DNA of 64,000 bases, from NCBI RefSeq assembly GCF_900637185.1, contig NZ_LR134352.1:6686001-6750000 (forward strand), in the 5' to 3' direction. Numbering within the stretch: position 1 is the first letter of the stretch; every line of letters begins with the position of its first letter. The position numbers and the translations under genes were made by a program. The DNA is from Nocardia asteroides (GTDB taxonomy: Bacteria; Actinomycetota; Actinomycetes; Mycobacteriales; Mycobacteriaceae). The notes under the pieces are model-generated. The model searched no databases and was not told the DNA's origin. It was given only the letters and a program-made list of their open reading frames with translations. Below are positions 13,245 through 21,917 of the stretch, piece by piece.

Positions 13245-14579
13245 TCAGATCTCGTCCGCTCGCAGATCGCGGGCGAGCCGGAAGCCGGCGAAGATCTGGC
13301 GCCGGATCGGGTGGTCCCAGTTGCGGAAGGTGCCGCGGCAGGCCACCTCGTCGGTACCGAACGAACCGCCGCGCAGGATCCGGTAGTCGCCGCCGAAGAA
13401 GACTTCGGAGTACTCGCGGTAGGGGAACGCGCGGAAGCCCGGGTAGGCCTCGAAACCCGAGGAACACCATTCCCAGACGTCACCGATCAGCTGGTGCACG
13501 CCGGTGGCCGAGACGCCGGCCGGATAGGCGCCGACCTCGGCGGGTTCCAGATGCCGCTGACCGAGGTTGGCGTGTCTCGCGTCGGGCGCGTCGGCACCCC
13601 AGGGGTAGCGCCGGGAGTCGCCCGTGGCCGGGTCGTACCTGGCCGCCTTCTCCCATTCGGCCTCGGTGGGCAGGCGTTTTCCGGCCCAGCGCGCATAGGC
13701 CTGGGCCTCGAACCAGCACACGTGCACCACCGGCTGACGCGGCCGCAGCGGCGTGCGCACGCCGAAGGCGAGGCGGGTCCACTGCTCGCCGTCGCGCTCC
13801 CAGAACTGCGGCGCGACGAGCCCGGCCTCCTGGCGATGCGCCCAGCCGCGCTCCGACCACAGCTCGGGCCGCTCGTAGCCGCCGTCGGCGACGAACGCCA
13901 GGTACTGCTCGTTGGTGACGGGCGCGACATCGATGGCGAAGCCGGGCACGTGCACCGGGTGGGCCGGGCGCTCGTTGTCCAGCGCCCAGGGGTCGGCGGA
14001 GGTGCCCATCAGGAACTCACCCGCCGGAATCCGCACCTCGCCCGCGGCCGGGACCGCCGCGGTGGGTGCGGGCGGGGCCGACAGCACCGGCGCGCCGACG
14101 CGCAGCTGATGAGTGGCGAGCATGGTCTCGTCGTGCTGCTGTTCGTGCTGGGCGATCATGCCGAAGGCGAAGCCGTTGTCCACCAGCGGGTTTCCGGCGA
14201 GGTCACTGGAATCCAGCACGTCCCAGACCTTCTCGCGCACGGTGCCCACGTAGCCGCGGGCCTGGTCGGGGTTCAGCAGCGGTAGCGTGGGCCGGTTCGC
14301 GCGGGCGTGTTTGAACGCGTCGTAGAGCTCGTCGATGTCGGCCCGCACGGCCTCGCGACCACCGACATCGCGGACGAGCCACAGCTCCTCCTGATTGCCG
14401 ATGTGCGCAAGATCCCAGACCAGCGGGCTCATCAGCGGCGAATGCTGGGCGACGAGATCGGCTTCGCCGACGCTGTCGGTGAGGGTGGCGGTGCGGCGGC
14501 GGGCGCGCTGCAATACCTCGGCGATCCGGTCGCGGGTGCGGTCGCGGTCGCTGTGATCGGCGGGGGCGGAGAGAGTCAC
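13245..14579 (-). CDS. egtB: EgtB, hercynine oxygenase (sulfoxide synthase)
   Basis: A 444-residue non-haem iron enzyme that joins hercynine to gamma-glutamylcysteine (Actinobacteria use this thiol rather than free cysteine) with O2, forming the sulfoxide. The N-terminal DinB domain carries the three iron histidines (DLAHIGNQEELW and HEQQHDETM). The C-terminal half is a formylglycine-generating-enzyme-like domain (AGEFLMGTS, RLPTEAEWEKAAR, GDVWEWCSS, LRGGSFGT). The GTG start overlaps the egtA stop by four bases. Confidence 0.96.
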   Translation of the reverse strand: MTLSAPADHSDRDRTRDRIAEVLQRARRRTATLTDSVGEADLVAQHSPLMSPLVWDLAHIGNQEELWLVRDVGGREAVRADIDELYDAFKHARANRPTLPLLNPDQARGYVGTVREKVWDVLDSSDLAGNPLVDNGFAFGMIAQHEQQHDETMLATHQLRVGAPVLSAPPAPTAAVPAAGEVRIPAGEFLMGTSADPWALDNERPAHPVHVPGFAIDVAPVTNEQYLAFVADGGYERPELWSERGWAHRQEAGLVAPQFWERDGEQWTRLAFGVRTPLRPRQPVVHVCWFEAQAYARWAGKRLPTEAEWEKAARYDPATGDSRRYPWGADAPDARHANLGQRHLEPAEVGAYPAGVSATGVHQLIGDVWEWCSSGFEAYPGFRAFPYREYSEVFFGGDYRILRGGSFGTDEVACRGTFRNWDHPIRRQIFAGFRLARDLRADEI

Positions 14580-15853
14580 CGGGTCGGCTCCGAACGAGAG
14601 GGGGACTGGGACGGGACCGCACCCGCGCGGCACCGGCGCGCGGCGTGCGCCAATTCCTGTGCGGCGGTGGCGGATCGGGCGTGTGCCTCGGCCAGCTCGA
14701 ACAGGCCGGTCGCGACGGCGCGCAGCTCCGGGTCGGCCAGTCCGTCGCGGGCGGCGCGGAACCACTCCCCCGCGACCGGCGCGGCCAGCGCGGTCGCCTC
14801 GGCGATCACGGCAGGCGCCGAGAGCAGCGCGTCGAAGAGGTGGATCGGGGTGGTCCAGGTGTCGCCCGGCTGGGTGTCGAGGTAGCGGACCTCGAGGTGG
14901 CCGGAGGCGCGGACCGGGGGGAACAGGGTGGTGAGGTGGTAGTCCAGGTCGGCCCGGTTCGGGCGGCGGCCGACCTCGTCGTCGAGAGCCCCGCACAGCC
15001 AGTCGGCGAAGGTGGCGCCGGGCGGCGGTGACCAGTCCGCGCCCGGCTCGGTACAGCGCACGCAGAGCAGCGGCACGTCCAGCGCCCAGTGCGCGTAGGC
15101 GGCGATCGGGTCGGTCCAGTCGGCGACCGGCGGCCTGGTACGCGACGGATCCAGCCGCAACCAGGTGCGCATCCGCTGAGAGGCCCACTCACCCCGCGGT
15201 GCGCCCGCCAGCCGGGGCGAACAGGCGAAGGCGGCGATCAGCGCGGGTCCGAGCACGTACAGGGCGGTCCAGCGGGCCCGCACCTCGTCGGCGTCGGCGC
15301 CCGCGTCGACGCTGACCTGGGTGGCCGCGGTATTGCACATCATGAGCGTGCCGAACGGCCCGACGGCCGCGAAGCGGCGTTCCATGGCGGCGTAGCGAGG
15401 GAGGCGGAGCAGGCGTTCGGCCTGCCGATCGACGTCGGCGGCAGCGGCCACGATGCCGATCTCCGCGGCGGCGAGCAGGTCCCGCAAACGGGCCGCATCA
15501 GCGCGCAGGTGCTGCGTCAGCGCCTCCGGATCGGCGAACGGTGCGCTGGAAAGTTCTATCTGACCACCGGGTTCGATGGTCACCCTGCTCCCGCCGGGCA
15601 GGGGGGCCGCGGCCGAGGCCGGGGCGATCGAGACGGGTGCGTGGGGCCCGAGGGCCGCCGCCATGAGCTCGAGTGCGGGCCGCTCACCGGTGGGCCCGAC
15701 GGTGAGCCACTCCAGTTCGGCGCCGATCAGCGCGGGTGGCCCGAGCTTGAAACAGACCCCGCCGACATAGGCCTCCGCCGCGGCTCTGGACGATAGTTCG
15801 CCCTGGTCGACGGCGGAATCGGGCCATGACGAACGTTCCAGAATGACCGCCAT
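14576..15853 (-). CDS. egtA: EgtA, glutamate-cysteine ligase
   Basis: A 425-residue GCS2-type ligase that supplies gamma-glutamylcysteine for ergothioneine. Signatures are GAELEWLTVGP, the substrate-loop TIEPGGQIELSSAPF, MMCNTAATQVSVD, and LEVRYLDTQPGDTW. Length agrees with mycobacterial EgtA (about 430 aa). A clear GGAGG precedes the ATG by six bases and rules out the much longer open frame upstream. It is the first gene of the operon egtA-egtB-egtC-egtD and is divergent from egtE across a 123-bp gap that must hold both promoters. Confidence 0.95.
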   Translation of the reverse strand: MAVILERSSWPDSAVDQGELSSRAAAEAYVGGVCFKLGPPALIGAELEWLTVGPTGERPALELMAAALGPHAPVSIAPASAAAPLPGGSRVTIEPGGQIELSSAPFADPEALTQHLRADAARLRDLLAAAEIGIVAAAADVDRQAERLLRLPRYAAMERRFAAVGPFGTLMMCNTAATQVSVDAGADADEVRARWTALYVLGPALIAAFACSPRLAGAPRGEWASQRMRTWLRLDPSRTRPPVADWTDPIAAYAHWALDVPLLCVRCTEPGADWSPPPGATFADWLCGALDDEVGRRPNRADLDYHLTTLFPPVRASGHLEVRYLDTQPGDTWTTPIHLFDALLSAPAVIAEATALAAPVAGEWFRAARDGLADPELRAVATGLFELAEAHARSATAAQELAHAARRCRAGAVPSQSPSRSEPTR

Positions 15854-15976
15854 GCCAACCTCCGCGTGCTGGGGAATCAACGTGCTCGTGCAGCCGACCC
15901 AATCCAGAATAGCGAGGGCCTCCGACAGAAAAAGTGTCCAAATGAGGAACATCGCCCCGGCGGTATGGTCGTCGCC

Positions 15977-17155
15977 ATGTTGGATCTCGCCGCGATCAGA
16001 GCCGCCACCCCGGGACTTTCCCAGGGCCGAATCTTCCTCGACAGCGCCGGATCGTCGCTGTCGCCCACAGTGGTCACCGAGGCCGTCATCGCCCATCTGC
16101 GCCGCGAAGCGGAGATCGGTGGCTATCGGGCGGCAAACGAGCGTCTCGACGATCTGGCCGCGGTGAAGACCTCGATCGCGGCCCTGATCGGCGCGACCCC
16201 CGACACCATCGCGCTCAGTGACAGCGCCACCAGGTCGTGGGCCGATTTCGCGTACTCGATCCCGCTTCGTCCCGGCGACCGAATCCTCATCTCCGAGGCC
16301 GACTACGCCAGCAACGCGATCGCCGCCCTGCAACGTGCGCGCCAGACCGGCGCGGTGGTCGAGCACATCCCCAGCGACGACACCGGACGCCTGGATACCG
16401 CGGCGCTGGCGGCCATGCTGGACGAGCGGGTCCGGCTGGTCTCGCTCCAGCACGCGCCGACCAACGGCGGTCTGGTGAACCCGGTCGCCGAGGCCACCCG
16501 GATCGCGCACGACGCGGGCGCGCTGGTGCTGCTCGACGCCTGCCAGTCGATCGGACAGCTGCCCATCGACGTCGCCGCGCTGGGTGTCGACGCGCTCTCG
16601 GCCACCGGGCGCAAGTGGCTGCGCGGTCCGCGTGGCACCGGATTCCTGTATGTCCGAAGCGAACTCGCCCAGTCCATGGAACCCGCGCGGCTGGACCTGC
16701 ACAGCGCGCAGTGGGTGAGCCGCGACGAGTACCGGCTCGCCCCCGACGCCTCGCGCTTCGAGTTCTGGGAATCCAGCATCGCCGCACGCCTCGGCCTCGG
16801 CGCCGCCGTCGACTACCTGCTCGGCATCGGCCCGGACCAGGCCTACGCGGCGGTGGCCGAGCGCGCGGACCACCTGCGCAAGACACTGCCCGAGGTGCCC
16901 GGCGTCCGGGTGCGCGACCTCGGCACCGAGCACAGCGGCATCGTCTCCTTCACCGTCGACGACCGCGACCCGATGTGGCTGCGCGACCGGCTCGCCGAAC
17001 ACGACGTCACGGTGACTGTGAGTCACGCCTGGTCGACCCTGCTCGACATGACCGGCCGCGCGCTACCCGCGGTGGTTCGCGCGTCCCCGCACTACTTCGT
17101 GAGCACCGAGGAGCTGGACCGCTTCGTCGCGACGCTGGCCCGCGTCACCCACTAG
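15977..17155 (+). CDS. egtE: EgtE-type PLP-dependent C-S lyase (class V aminotransferase fold)
   Basis: A 392-residue PLP enzyme expected to cleave hercynylcysteine sulfoxide to ergothioneine, the last step of the pathway. The class V pattern is visible: LDSAGSSLSPTVV, the GGYRAANERLDDL segment, LVLLDACQSIGQLPID (PLP-binding Asp) and SATGRKWLRGPRGTGFLYV, where the lysine forms the Schiff base. Position next to egtABCD supports the role; by sequence alone it could be another class V sulfur lyase or isopenicillin-N-epimerase-like protein. It is transcribed away from egtA, and its stop overlaps the stop of the convergent TetR gene. Confidence 0.8.
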   Translation: MLDLAAIRAATPGLSQGRIFLDSAGSSLSPTVVTEAVIAHLRREAEIGGYRAANERLDDLAAVKTSIAALIGATPDTIALSDSATRSWADFAYSIPLRPGDRILISEADYASNAIAALQRARQTGAVVEHIPSDDTGRLDTAALAAMLDERVRLVSLQHAPTNGGLVNPVAEATRIAHDAGALVLLDACQSIGQLPIDVAALGVDALSATGRKWLRGPRGTGFLYVRSELAQSMEPARLDLHSAQWVSRDEYRLAPDASRFEFWESSIAARLGLGAAVDYLLGIGPDQAYAAVAERADHLRKTLPEVPGVRVRDLGTEHSGIVSFTVDDRDPMWLRDRLAEHDVTVTVSHAWSTLLDMTGRALPAVVRASPHYFVSTEELDRFVATLARVTH

Positions 17156-17703
17156 CGCAGATGCTCGCCGACGATCCGGTCGGCGAGCGCACGCGGGTCG
17201 ACGTCGGGCGCAACGACTTCCAGGGTGCGATTGGCCGCGATGGTGGCCAGGCCGTGCACATTCGTCCACAGCAGCAGCGCCGTCGCGGTGGCGTCGGCGC
17301 CCGGCGCCGCCGCGGCGACCAGGTCGACGATCCGGCCGTACAGCGGGCGGGTGGTGGCCCGGAGATTCTCGCCGGAACCGGCGAGCAGGTCGTGCCGGAA
17401 CATCAGGGTGAACATCTGTGGCCTGGTCACGGCGAAGTCGAGGTAGTCGATCGCCATCCCGCGCAGGCGCTCCCGGGGATCGTCGATCGCCGCGAGCCCG
17501 GCGAACCGGTCGGTCAGATCGGCGAAGCCGCGGGCCGCGATGGCCGCGAGCAGGGCGGCGTGCGTGGGGAACCAGCGGCGCGGCGCACCGTGGGACACCC
17601 CGGCCGCGCGCGCGATGGCCCGCAGCCCCAGCTCACCGACGCCGTCGCGTTCGAGCAGTTCGACCCCGGCGTCGATCAGGCGCGCGCGCAACGGTTCGGA
17701 CAT
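17152..17703 (-). CDS. TetR-family repressor of the adjacent acyltransferase gene
   Basis: A 183-residue TetR protein. The DNA-binding domain is LRARLIDAGVELLERDGVGELGLRAIARA followed by VSHGAPRRWFPTHAALLAAIAARG, where the recognition helix has an unusual GAPRRWF in place of the common GxLYxHF. It is divergent from the acyltransferase gene, and the shared 96-bp gap contains two identical 15-bp palindromes. It probably represses itself and that gene. The open frame extends 18 codons upstream across one palindrome, so the ATG used here is preferred. Confidence 0.85.
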   Translation of the reverse strand: MSEPLRARLIDAGVELLERDGVGELGLRAIARAAGVSHGAPRRWFPTHAALLAAIAARGFADLTDRFAGLAAIDDPRERLRGMAIDYLDFAVTRPQMFTLMFRHDLLAGSGENLRATTRPLYGRIVDLVAAAAPGADATATALLLWTNVHGLATIAANRTLEVVAPDVDPRALADRIVGEHLR

Positions 17704-17749
17704 ACGGGCAATTCTGCACACCGGGTGCGCGGCGGCCTCCCGCGCATTC

Positions 17750-17788
17750 GTAGACACTGTCTACTATCGTGCTGTAGACACTGTCTAC
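17750..17788. promoter_or_regulatory. Double palindromic TetR operator
   Basis: Two identical copies of GTAGACACTGTCTAC (17750-17764 and 17774-17788) lie between the divergent TetR and acyltransferase genes. Each is a perfect palindrome around a central base. Their centres are 24 bp apart, roughly two helix turns, as expected for two repressor dimers. The second copy ends two bases before the GGAGG ribosome-binding site of the acyltransferase gene. Confidence 0.88.
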
Positions 17789-17799
17789 TCGGAGGTCTT

Positions 17800-18495
17800 A
17801 TGTGGTACCCGCTGTGCAAACACGTCCTGATCGGCCCGCTGCTCCGGCTGCTCGGGCGACCGCAGGTCGAGGGGCTCGAGCACATACCGCGCACCGGGCC
17901 GGTCATCATCGCGGCCAATCACCTGGCCTTCATCGACTCGCTCTACCTGGCCCTGGTGATCCCGCGCCCGCTCACCTTCCTGGCCAAACAGGAGTACTTC
18001 ACCGGGACCGGCCTGCGCGGGCGGGCGAAGCGACGGTTCTTCACCGCCGCCGGGCAGGTGCCGGTGGACCGGACCGGTGGCGACGCGGCCGCGGACGCGC
18101 TCGCCGCGGCCACCGCGATCCTCGCGCGGGGAGGCGCGTGGGCAATTCACCCCGAGGGCACCCGGTCGGTGGACGGCAGGGTCTATCGTGGTCGCACCGG
18201 GGCACTGCGCGTTGCCATGGCTACAGGGGCGCCGGTGGTGCCCGTGGTGCTGGACGGAACCGACCGCATGAACCCGCGCGGTCGGAAACTGTTGCGTTTC
18301 ACCAAGGTGCGCATCAGCATCCAGCCGGCGCGGCGGTATCCGGCAGCGGTTCATCGAGCCCAGGTCAGAGTGGCAACTGACCAGCTGATGCAAGAAATTG
18401 CCAGGCAATCAGGTAGACCATATGTGGACCGCTACGCTGCCTCCTTCGCCGCCGACCACGGGGCGAGGGGGAACTCGGTTGTCAGTCGGGGTTAA
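17800..18495 (+). CDS. 1-acyl-sn-glycerol-3-phosphate acyltransferase family protein (PlsC-like)
   Basis: A 231-residue PlsC-family acyltransferase. The catalytic HX4D motif is NHLAFID, and the phosphate-binding motif is [11 protein letters not shown]. Between them lie FLAKQEYF and [13 protein letters not shown], typical of the lysophosphatidate acyltransferase group. It likely acylates lysophosphatidate or a related lipid at the inner face of the membrane. A GGAGG precedes the ATG by four bases. The palindromic operator just upstream indicates repression by the divergent TetR protein. The pks16-like ligase gene follows on the same strand 77 bases later. Confidence 0.88.
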   Translation: MWYPLCKHVLIGPLLRLLGRPQVEGLEHIPRTGPVIIAANHLAFIDSLYLALVIPRPLTFLAKQEYFTGTGLRGRAKRRFFTAAGQVPVDRTGGDAAADALAAATAILARGGAWAIHPEGTRSVDGRVYRGRTGALRVAMATGAPVVPVVLDGTDRMNPRGRKLLRFTKVRISIQPARRYPAAVHRAQVRVATDQLMQEIARQSGRPYVDRYAASFAADHGARGNSVVSRG

Positions 18496-18572
18496 CACCG
18501 GGTGGGCGGGGCGGGATTTTCTGTTGGGAGAGCACGGCCGAAACCGATCGTTGGCGTAAAGGGAGTCCGACG

Positions 18573-20216
18573 TTGAGCAGGTTCACCGACGAAATGTTCG
18601 CCACAGCGCTGACCAGCCCGCGGGGGCTGGTCACCGGGGAACCGGAAGCGCCGCTGCGGCAGACCTGGGGGGAAATCCATCGCGCCGCGCGGCGGATGGC
18701 GGGCGGCTTGGCGGCCGCCGGGATCGAACACGGCGACGCGGTGGGCGTGCTCGCCGGGTTGCCGGTCGACATCGCCCCTGTCTGCCAGGCCATCTGGATG
18801 CGTGGTGCCTCGATCACCATGCTGCACCAGCCCACTCCGCGCACCGACCTGGCGGTCTGGGTCCGCGACACCGAGACCGTCCTCGGCATGATCGAGGCCA
18901 AGGCCGTGGTCCTGGGCGCGCCGTTCGCCGCGGCCGAACCCGTACTGCTCGAACGGGGGATCACCGTGGTCAAGATCGAGGACCTGCACGACGGTCCCGA
19001 CACCGATCCGGTACCGACCGCCGAGTCCGATATCGCGCTGCAGCAGTTGACCTCTGGGTCGACCGGCTCGCCCAAGGCCGTCCGGATCACGCACGGGAAC
19101 TTCAACGTCAACGCGCACGCGATGTTCAACCGGGTGAAATTCCAGCTCGACGACGACGTGATGATCAGCTGGCTGCCGCTGTTCCACGACATGGGCATGG
19201 TCGGTTTCCTCAGCGTGCCCATGCAATTCGGCGCCGAAGTGGTGTGCGTGACCCCGCTGGACTTCCTGGCCAGGCCGCTGCTGTGGGCCGAGCTGATCGC
19301 CAAGTACCGCGGAACCGTCACGGCGGCACCCAACTTCGCCTACTCGCTGCTGGCCCGGCGGCTGCGCCAGGCCGAACCGGGATCGATCGACCTGTCCAGC
19401 GTGCGGTGGATGTGGAACGGCGCCGAGCCGGTCGACCCGGACACCATGGTCGCGCTGGCCGAGGCGGGCAAGCACTTCGGGCTCAACCCGATGGCGCTGA
19501 CCCCGGTGTACGGCATGGCCGAGACCACCCTGGCCGTCTCGATCCCCGACCCCGGCCACGGCATGGTCCTCGACATCATCGACGCCGACCTGCTGGAAGC
19601 GGTGGGCAAGGCGGTGCCGGTGGCCGAGGACGGTCATCACGGCGCCCCGCGCAGGCTGCCCACCCTGGGTCACCTGGTCGACGATCTGGAAGGCCGGGTG
19701 GTCGACGCCGAGCGCCAGCCGTTGCCCGTGCGCACGGTCGGCGTCATCGAATTGCGCGGTCCCGCCGTGACTTCGGGCTATGTGACCGTCGACGGGTTCC
19801 GGCCCGCCCAGGACGCCGAGGGCTGGCTCGACACCGGCGACATCGGTTACTTCACCGAGGCCGGGCTGATCGTGGTGTGCGGGCGGATGAAGGACGTCAT
19901 CATCATGGGCGGCCGCAACATCTACCCCACCGACATCGAGCGGGCAGCCATGCGGGTCGCCGGCGTCCGGCCCGGCAACGCGGTGGCGGTGCGCCTGGAC
20001 GCCGGTGAGAAGCGCGAAAGCTTCGCCGTGGTGGTGGAATCCAACGACTACCAGGATCCCGACGAGGTGAAACGGATGGAGCGCGAGATCGTCCACGAGG
20101 TGTTCACCGAGGTCGGCGCCCGCCCGCGCACGGTCGCGGTGCTCGGCCCCGGCGCCCTGCCCAAGACGTCGTCGGGCAAGCTGCGCCGCGCGGCCACAGC
20201 GGTGCACCTGAGGTAA
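18573..20216 (+). CDS. Pks16-type fatty-acyl-AMP/CoA ligase
   Basis: A 547-residue adenylate-forming enzyme. The core motifs are present: [12 protein letters not shown] (phosphate loop), [39 protein letters not shown], and the C-terminal [10 protein letters not shown] with the catalytic lysine. It is most like the mycobacterial gene pks16 (Rv1013), which despite its name is a single-domain acyl ligase next to pth. Whether it makes acyl-AMP for a carrier protein or acyl-CoA cannot be told from the sequence. The start is TTG with GGGAG eight bases before it. A very long hairpin follows the stop. Confidence 0.85.
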   Translation: MSRFTDEMFATALTSPRGLVTGEPEAPLRQTWGEIHRAARRMAGGLAAAGIEHGDAVGVLAGLPVDIAPVCQAIWMRGASITMLHQPTPRTDLAVWVRDTETVLGMIEAKAVVLGAPFAAAEPVLLERGITVVKIEDLHDGPDTDPVPTAESDIALQQLTSGSTGSPKAVRITHGNFNVNAHAMFNRVKFQLDDDVMISWLPLFHDMGMVGFLSVPMQFGAEVVCVTPLDFLARPLLWAELIAKYRGTVTAAPNFAYSLLARRLRQAEPGSIDLSSVRWMWNGAEPVDPDTMVALAEAGKHFGLNPMALTPVYGMAETTLAVSIPDPGHGMVLDIIDADLLEAVGKAVPVAEDGHHGAPRRLPTLGHLVDDLEGRVVDAERQPLPVRTVGVIELRGPAVTSGYVTVDGFRPAQDAEGWLDTGDIGYFTEAGLIVVCGRMKDVIIMGGRNIYPTDIERAAMRVAGVRPGNAVAVRLDAGEKRESFAVVVESNDYQDPDEVKRMEREIVHEVFTEVGARPRTVAVLGPGALPKTSSGKLRRAATAVHLR

Positions 20217-20280
20217 CACCGATCCGTCGCTGCCCGGCCACCCCGCCCCGACCTCGAGGAGGGGCCGCCGCGCAGCGGCG

Positions 20281-20373
20281 GTTCGCGGCCGTCCCGCCGG
20301 TCAGGCGCCGTTGCGTACGCGACGAAGGAGCAAGCAACGGCGCCTGACCGGCGGGACACAAGGGGCCGCGAAC
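20281..20373. terminator. Very long bidirectional terminator-like hairpin
   Basis: Perfect 24-bp arms (20291-20314 and 20334-20357) enclose a 19-nt loop. A further 10-bp outer pair, GTTCGCGGCC at 20281-20290 with GGCCGCGAAC at 20364-20373, extends the stem past a 6-nt bulge. It sits between the stops of the convergent pks16-like and pth genes and could terminate transcription from both sides. There is no U-tract. Confidence 0.85.
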
Positions 20374-20396
20374 TCGAGCGCGCCAGCGCTCCAAAA

Positions 20397-20975
20397 CTAG
20401 TGCAACGAGTTCTGGGCGGTTTCCAGCCCGACCTTCAGCAGCAGCTCGACCGCGTCGGCGGCCTGTTCGACGATCACCGGCACCTCTTTGCGTTCCGGTG
20501 CGGCGAACGGCTTGAGGACGTAGTCGGCGGGATCCTGGCGACCGGGCGGACGGCCGATGCCGATCCGGGTGCGCAGGTAGTCCTTGGTGGTGAGGGCCTG
20601 CGAGATCGAGCGCAGGCCGTTGTGCCCGCCCTCGCCGCCACCCTGCTTGAGCTTGATCGTGCCGAACGGCAGGTCGAGCTCGTCGTGTACGACGATCACC
20701 TGGTCGACCGGCACCGAGAAGAACTTGGCCAGCGCGGCCACCGGCCTGCCCGACAGGTTCATGTAGGCACGCGGCTTGGCGATCAGGATCTGGCGCCCGT
20801 CCAGCCGGGCCTGCAGCAGGTCGGCGCCCGACTTCTTGTGCACGGCAAAACGGCCGCCGACGCGCTCGGCGAGCACGTCGGCGACCAGGAAGCCCACATT
20901 GTGGCGGGTGCGCTCGTATTCGGGGCCGGGGTTACCCAGCCCCACCACGAGTGCGGGCCCGGAGGATTCGGTCAT
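20397..20975 (-). CDS. pth: Peptidyl-tRNA hydrolase
   Basis: A 192-residue Pth that frees tRNA from peptidyl-tRNA dropped from ribosomes. Signatures are [20 protein letters not shown] (catalytic His), [23 protein letters not shown], and [13 protein letters not shown]. It lies 22 bases after rplY on the same strand and is very likely co-transcribed with it, as in mycobacteria (Rv1015c-Rv1014c). Confidence 0.97.
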   Translation of the reverse strand: MTESSGPALVVGLGNPGPEYERTRHNVGFLVADVLAERVGGRFAVHKKSGADLLQARLDGRQILIAKPRAYMNLSGRPVAALAKFFSVPVDQVIVVHDELDLPFGTIKLKQGGGEGGHNGLRSISQALTTKDYLRTRIGIGRPPGRQDPADYVLKPFAAPERKEVPVIVEQAADAVELLLKVGLETAQNSLH

Positions 20976-20997
20976 CGGCCGAACCGTACCAGCGGAA

Positions 20998-21621
20998 TTA
21001 TTCGGCGGACTCGGCCTCGGCCTCGGCGGTCTCGCCCTCGGCGGCGCCTTCGCCCTCTTCGTCGAGCTCGGCGGCGGACGGCGCGGCGATCACGTTGACG
21101 ATCAGCGCCTCCGGGTCGGCGGCCAGGGTGACACCGGCGGGCAGCTCGATGGCGCCGGCCAGGATCTGGGTGCCGGCCTCGATGCCCTCGACGGAGACCT
21201 CGATGGCCTCCGGCAGCTTCAGCGCGTCGGCCTCGATGGACAGGGTGGTGGCTTCCTGGGTGACCAGGGTGCCCGCGGCGGCGTCGCCGGTGACGGTGAC
21301 GTTCACGTCGGTGGTGACGCGCTCGCCGCGCTTGACGATCAGCAGGTCGGCGTGCTCGATGTAGCGGCGGATCGGGTGGACCACGACCGACTTGGTCATA
21401 GCGAGCTGCTGCTTGCCGTCGACGACCAGGTTCAGGATCGCGTTGGTGCCGTGCTCACGCAGGATGGCGGCGAAGGCCTTGGCGTTGAGGCTCAGGTGCT
21501 GCGGCTCGGCCTGGTGGCCGTACAGCACGGCGGGCACGTTGCCGTCGCGACGGGTACGGCGAGCGGCGCCCTTACCGAATTCGGTGCGGACGGCGGCTTC
21601 GATCTGGTTCACGTCGGACAT
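20998..21621 (-). CDS. rplY: 50S ribosomal protein L25, long (TL5/CTC) form
   Basis: A 207-residue ribosomal protein that binds 5S rRNA. The L25 domain ([22 protein letters not shown]...[15 protein letters not shown]) is followed by the TL5 beta domain and a Glu/Ala-rich acidic tail ([21 protein letters not shown]). The ATG giving MSDVNQIEA was chosen from the conserved N-terminus; an AGGAG lies 11 bases upstream, slightly far. An in-frame extension of 21 codons is unlikely. It is the first gene of the rplY-pth pair. Confidence 0.95.
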   Translation of the reverse strand: MSDVNQIEAAVRTEFGKGAARRTRRDGNVPAVLYGHQAEPQHLSLNAKAFAAILREHGTNAILNLVVDGKQQLAMTKSVVVHPIRRYIEHADLLIVKRGERVTTDVNVTVTGDAAAGTLVTQEATTLSIEADALKLPEAIEVSVEGIEAGTQILAGAIELPAGVTLAADPEALIVNVIAAPSAAELDEEGEGAAEGETAEAEAESAE

Positions 21622-21917
21622 GACTGAATGCGCTCCTACGGCTCTTCCGGGCTGGTCATTGTGGCGACCCATCTGCGGGGTCAACGTCTACTCGTCGGAC
21701 GAAGAACGAACGAGGACGACCGGAAGGCCGAGCCGCGTCGATCACGGTGAGCACACCACTGGGGTCACTCACCCTCGCCGAGACAACCCGACAACCATAT
21801 CGCATCCGCATCGCCCGGAAAAACCGGGTCGGTCCGCGCGAAACACCCGGCCGACCTCGCCGGACCGGTGACCTTTAGGCTGGATAGGTTGCCGACCCTT
21901 TGCGAAAGGTACCTGCG

